64,000 nucleotides of DNA from Lunularia cruciata (lineage: Eukaryota > Streptophyta > Marchantiopsida > Lunulariales > Lunulariaceae): positions 7,011,001-7,075,000 of the forward strand of contig OX419758.1 in the NCBI GenBank assembly GCA_948567375.1, written 5' to 3'. Shown here piece after piece: positions 59,993 to 64,000 of the stretch (its first letter is position 1; every line of letters begins with the position of its first letter). The translations under genes and the position numbers were made by a program. The notes beneath the pieces were generated by a model that was given only the letters and a program-made list of their open reading frames with translations, was not told where the DNA came from and searched no databases.

Positions 59993-60405
59993 GCTTCCCG
60001 CCTGGTCGGACTATCAGAGAGGGTCAGATTTCTTCGCCAATTGCTTCAACAAAAATCAGCAGCAGAACCCTGGTTGAGTTCAGGAGAGTACAGCTATCAT
60101 GCGGAATCAAAGCTCTTAGAACTCAACCTCGTATGTGCGTCAGCTATAGCTATACAGTAATTCCTGTGGATTTCACGGGAGCAACCTGCCCAGCTATTGT
60201 GACTGTCTCAACTCTCTCAATACATGTTGTGATCCCCCGAGGAAGGGAAAGGATATGTCTATCAGTTTTCCTTGCAATCTCAACATATCTGTCACTATGC
60301 AGTGTAATCACAATATATACACTGACATCGGTGGACGCGTCTGTCAACACTCACGATACCACACTGGGTTGGCCCGTTCTTGCGTGTGATATTGCAATAG
60401 ATGAC
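59993..60405. other. Lipase 5' flank
   Basis: Probable 5' UTR and promoter of the lipase gene on the minus strand. No clear TATA box was located. Overlapping open frames here have no recognisable motif. Confidence 0.4.
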
Positions 60406-60456
60406 GATAAGCCGGTCTTTTCAACTGGGGACCACGGTTGAAAAGACCGGCTTATC
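60406..60456. repeat. Perfect 20-bp inverted repeat with 11-nt loop
   Basis: Arms 60406-60425 (GATAAGCCGGTCTTTTCAAC) and 60437-60456 are exact reverse complements around an 11-nt loop TGGGGACCACG. The hairpin lies about 410 bp upstream of the lipase start. It could be a foldback remnant, a small-RNA precursor or a cruciform site. No terminal duplications were seen. Confidence 0.9.
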
Positions 60457-60762
60457 TTCTAAGGTTTGCATGTGCAACGTGCGCTCAGATGATTTCCAAA
60501 TGGAGGAGCATGCTCCCAGCTTCGTCGCCAGTTCCTGCGATTGTCATGTGAGGACAAGACTGTAAACATGGTCCATTCGTCTAGTTTCCTGGCAAAAGCT
60601 GAGAACTACTCAAGACACGATGGAGTCCCTAAACCTAGTTAATGCTTGTGATGAGGAGTTGTCGAGGTGTGGAGAAAATCTCGTATTGTGACTCTAAATT
60701 CAAGGTGTGTGAAATTAATCAGCTGGAGAGAGGGTAGATGCCAAGCGGTCAACAGTTACTCA

Positions 60763-60860
60763 CAGACCCCATTCTCCCTCGTATCTTTGTTCGGTTCGAC
60801 GGGGTATGTTCCCATCCTTCTTGTTATCGTGTGTGGGTCGGTTTTCCTTTCACTCACAGG
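60763..60860 (+). repeat. Twin-hairpin repeat, copy 3 (diverged)
   Basis: Shares TTGTTCGGTTCGACGGGG (for TTGTACGGCTTGATGGGG), CCCATCCTTCTTGTTAT and the GGTCGGTTTTCC end with the other copies. The first hairpin is kept as GATGGG/CCCGTC with one G-U type pair. The second hairpin is only partly recognisable (AGACCCCATT). Confidence 0.5.
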
Positions 60861-60864
60861 CTCA

Positions 60865-60897
60865 TGTTGATCAAACAAATAGTTTGTTTGACCAACA
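60865..60897. repeat. 15-bp inverted repeat with 3-nt loop
   Basis: TGTTGATCAAACAAA (60865-60879), loop TAG, then TTTGTTTGACCAACA (60883-60897). The arms pair at all but one position, and that one would be a G-U pair on one strand. Confidence 0.75.
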
Positions 60898-61003
60898 TCA
60901 GCTTCAGAATCAGAATCTGATAACTCATAAGGTCCAGTCTCTGTGCCCCACACAGCACTCAATTTACAAAGAAGACCGAAGGAAGGACATGTTGAAAAGA
61001 GGG

Positions 61004-61100
61004 AAAAAGGCGACCGCGTAAGAAAAACGAAGGATGGGGAGACCCCATCAAGCCGTACAAGGGAGAGAAAAAAAGTAACATGGGGCTAAGCCCCATGAAA
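61004..61100 (-). repeat. Twin-hairpin repeat, copy 4
   Basis: Most regular copy. Read on the + strand: GGCGACCGCGTA, a hairpin GATGGGG-AGA-CCCCATC (61033-61049), linker AAGCCGTACAAGGGAGAG, and a hairpin CATGGGGC-TAA-GCCCCATG (61079-61097). Confidence 0.7.
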
Positions 61101-61364
61101 AGAAGGATGTCCCGATATTGTCAACAGGTTACAGAAACAGGGTGCTTCGTGGGTCAGCCTATACAATTGTAGACACTGCTCATATCCACTGCCACCACTC
61201 AATTCACAGAGATACTAATCTGACTGTCTACCTGTAGGATTGCACTGTGGATCCATTTTCTTGTCCGGAAGTGACTTTATTTCCTGGTAGTTGCATATAC
61301 AGCTCATCCATGATGTCCACTCCGAGGGCCTTCTTCTTCAATGTATTCTTCTGGAGGAACAGCT

Positions 61365-61475
61365 ACCGCGTAGAATAACAAGAAGGATGGGACGACCCAT
61401 CAAGCCGTACAAGGATATAAAACGAAAGAGGTAACATGGGGCTAAACCCCAACAGTACCGGTATGAGAAACCTCA
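61365..61475 (-). repeat. Twin-hairpin repeat, copy 5
   Basis: Read on the + strand: CTACCGCGTAGAATAAC, a hairpin GATGGG-ACGA-CCCATC (61386-61401), AAGCCGTACAAGG, a hairpin TGGGG-CTAAA-CCCCA (61437-61451), then GGTATGAGAAACCT, which matches the sequence beyond the second hairpin in copy 1. Confidence 0.7.
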
Positions 61476-61732
61476 ACACAAATACTGTTTGGCTTACGGG
61501 TTCTGTTTTGTTTGGTCTAGCTGGCAGTACGCTCGAAATTGTCCTCGTATTCACATCGAATATGGTCATGGACAAGATCCGTTGATAACCGGATAAATGT
61601 AATTTCTTGATCGGGGAAATATACGCATCTTGCATCCGGGGTATAATGAGCCCCATTTTGTCTTTGGCAAGCACAACCACGCATATTGATTAGATAATTA
61701 ATTAGAGTACAAGATTTACTCTAATCACATTA

Positions 61733-61734
<2 letters not shown>

Positions 61735-61784
<50 letters not shown>
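61735..61784. repeat. (AT)25 microsatellite
   Basis: About 50 bp of perfect AT dinucleotide. A 9-bp inverted repeat ATTAGAGTA/TACTCTAAT lies just left of it (61701-61725), and AATTAGAGTA recurs to its right. Confidence 0.95.
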
Positions 61785-61787
<3 letters not shown>

Positions 61788-63320
61788 ATTAGAGTATAAG
61801 ACAGATATATATGAATAAAAATATATATGATTTTATTTATCTATATTTGATGAGATTATAAATAGTTATCCTTTTTCTTCCAAGAATGAACTAAGTCATA
61901 TAGATCACTATTGTATCTAAGATAGTACCATATTCACATGAGAGTCATGAAGATCTAAAGAGAATTAGATGTACCAAATCTGATTAGAAATTTGTTATTA
62001 TAGAGAAAGAATTGGTGCAAGTCAAAATATATTTATGGAGTGTTGAATTATATTCAATAGCATGAATTCTTGCAAGAGCAAAGATATACACTAGTCGCAC
62101 AAGGAATGGATGGGTCACAAGAAAACAACCAAGTAGAGTATGTTGAGAATCCATTAAAAGCAAATGACTAGTCCACTGATAAGGCAAAGAATGGAAGATC
62201 ATCTTGTGCTTGAGGAAAGAAACCATTTCTCATCTGCCAAAATACTGGGAGAGAAATGGTGGATTCTACCCCAGATCGATCACGTATGCTTCCATGACAC
62301 AATGATTATGGGATTGACATAGATATTATTGGCACTGGACTCATAAACAATAAGGAAATAAACCAAGACTATTAATGAAATTTGGACTAAGCAAAATATT
62401 AGAACCTTGCCTTCCACATAGTGGAAATTCTTAACCATAAACAATTGATTAAGGAGATAAGGAAAGTTAATAATAAACATAAGTGGTAAGCCTAAAACAC
62501 GAAAAAGACAAATGATACTTGGGAACTCGAGACTTTTTATTGATGAATACTATTCTAGGATCCCGAGGTCTGCCAATACCCACAAATCCCTTGGACTCTA
62601 AATACTTTTATAACCCTAATCTAATCACTATAGAGCATTGTTTGTTTTGCATGTTGTCCATTATCATATTAATTTTGGAGCTAAATATCAATAACCTTAT
62701 CAAAGTTTTCTTTATTTCTTTCTTTCTTTAACGGCTAGTGGGTCCATTTGGCAACCTTGTTTGCTACTTTGAGCCTTGTGCTACGTTTTGCACTGTTGCA
62801 CAATCCGCTTGAGACACTTTGAGTGTGCTCCTATTATAACTTCTATGATTATTTCCTCTAGTACATTAGCCTATCAAAATAGAAGATACTGTGCAAATCC
62901 AGATTTGAGCATATTGGAGATCAAATCAATTGTGTATAGAGTTCTCAAAAATGTATTGAGAATTGCAATAGTAATAACTAGCAATAGGTCCAATTCATGA
63001 GAAATTAGCAACTAGATTATGCAGGATACATTCTGAACTACAAAACAACTAGATTTAGTAGTTTGAATGTTATTATAAACAGCAACCATACTCGATCCAA
63101 TATGAATGTAGAGGTTACTTTTTAATTCTACCAAACCAAGAGGCCAATTTAGAGTGTGAAAACATAAATATCTTCTAGAATTATAAGGTGTGCATTATGC
63201 AAATGTCTTGTGATAACTCCAATTTAAAATTTCATATATGAGAAGCTATTCGGAAAATATCCAAGGTGATTATATGTCAAGATTAGGAAAAAAATGTAAC
63301 AAACCTCATCATATGAGATA
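61785..63320. other. AT-rich region, no gene recognised
   Basis: Short open frames only. Parts look like old transposon sequence by composition, but no diagnostic motif was found. Confidence 0.4.
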
Positions 63321-64000
63321 TGTTGTGCTTTTATACATTGTAGTGCTTTTTACCTGAGAAACAAATAGAGATAGAATACCAACAGGTAAAAAAAATGGAA
63401 TACAAGGCACTAAGAAATGCAAAAAGATAAAACATACATGATAAAAATGAAGAGCAAAGCCTTATGCAAATAATGGACCCAAAAATAAAACCATGGACAA
63501 AAAAGAAAAGTAATCTAGTATTGAACTATATGCTACGAATTGAGAGGGAGTTTGAGTGTATAGATACTGAAGTTCAGCAAAGAAAGGTCTGCCGTGCACA
63601 AGTCTAATAAATAATTAAATAAATTTGTGCCACTCTTCACCATGGATTTGAAAGGGTAACTAATGTGAGAATGGTGACTAAAGATTAATCTTTCTTGCAT
63701 ATACTAGCCAATAGGAATATTAGAATACTCTATCAACACTCTCCCTCAAGCTATCGCCAATATCGTTGACACCTAGGTGAGATCTGAAATATCAAATTTA
63801 TCTATAGGAAAAGCTTTGGTGAAAATAGCAATGTCTTGCTGATCTATGGGAATATATTGAAGATCTATTTTTCCGGCCAATACCTTCTCTCTAAGAAAAT
63901 GATAATGAACCTCAATATGTTTGGTCTCGGCATGAAAGACTATATTAATAGCAAGTTTAAAACTAAATATTATATAGAATTATGAAATGTATATCCCATA
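63321..64000 (-). mobile_element. Ty1/copia remnant, minus strand, running off the window
   Basis: The minus strand of about 63760-64000 encodes the end of a copia RNase H: HAETKHIEVHYHFLREKV, then IDLQYIPIDQQDIAIFTKAF. This is followed by a purine tract (GCTTGAGGGAGAG) and a likely LTR start TGTTGATAGAG. The LTR may span 63321-63738 on the + strand (TGTTGTGC...ATCAACA), with inverted ends TGTTG/CAACA; its left edge is a guess. The rest of the element lies beyond the window. It appears old and broken. Confidence 0.7.

Noticed and set aside
62519-63000. Short open frames in the AT-rich right end
   Set aside because: Hydrophobic low-complexity translations with no motif; probably chance.

Overview
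The window is nuclear DNA of a land plant, most likely a moss or another seedless plant. It has spliced genes with GT-AG introns of 128-398 bp, a plant BRUNO-like RNA-binding gene, intronless plant-type genes, AT-rich spacers, and a large nest of Ty3/gypsy LTR elements that use tRNA-Met and tRNA-Asp type primer sites. The species cannot be named from sequence alone.

Layout. 0-2.2 kb: upstream region with an unrecognised broken coding fragment, one copy of a short twin-hairpin repeat and a G-quadruplex-type tract. 2.2-5.3 kb: a nine-exon gene for a 442-residue, three-RRM BRUNO-like/CELF protein. 5.4-11.2 kb: spacer. 11.2-12.4 kb: an intronless leucine-rich-repeat gene. 12.4-15.4 kb: AT-rich spacer. 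15.4-44 kb: nested retroelements. Chromovirus A (15430-29808) contains a very young non-chromovirus B (19713-27514). Minus-strand chromovirus C (31041-37316) contains a solo LTR of the B family. An old, heavily decayed gypsy element D (about 37.3-44.0 kb, possibly also 29.8-31.0 kb) contains another B-family solo LTR. 44-49.6 kb: AT-rich spacer with a twin-hairpin repeat copy flanked by a 15-bp target duplication. 49.6-50.7 kb: a second LRR gene on the minus strand, paralogous to the first and facing it across the nest. 50.7-58.5 kb: spacer. 58.5-60.0 kb: a minus-strand class 3 lipase of the plant phospholipase A1 type with an unusual Ca-binding-like tail. 60-61.5 kb: a cluster of hairpin-forming sequences, including three more twin-hairpin copies. 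61.7-64 kb: an AT microsatellite, AT-rich DNA and the end of a minus-strand Ty1/copia remnant.

The host genes do not form an obvious pathway: an RNA-binding regulator, two related LRR proteins and a lipase. The most unusual signals are a family of small leader ORFs (about 54-73 residues, ending in a hydrophobic tail) found once or twice between primer site and gag in three different gypsy elements, a twin-hairpin mobile repeat present in five copies, dense heat-shock-element arrays in the LTRs of element C, and a perfect 20-bp inverted repeat at 60.4 kb.
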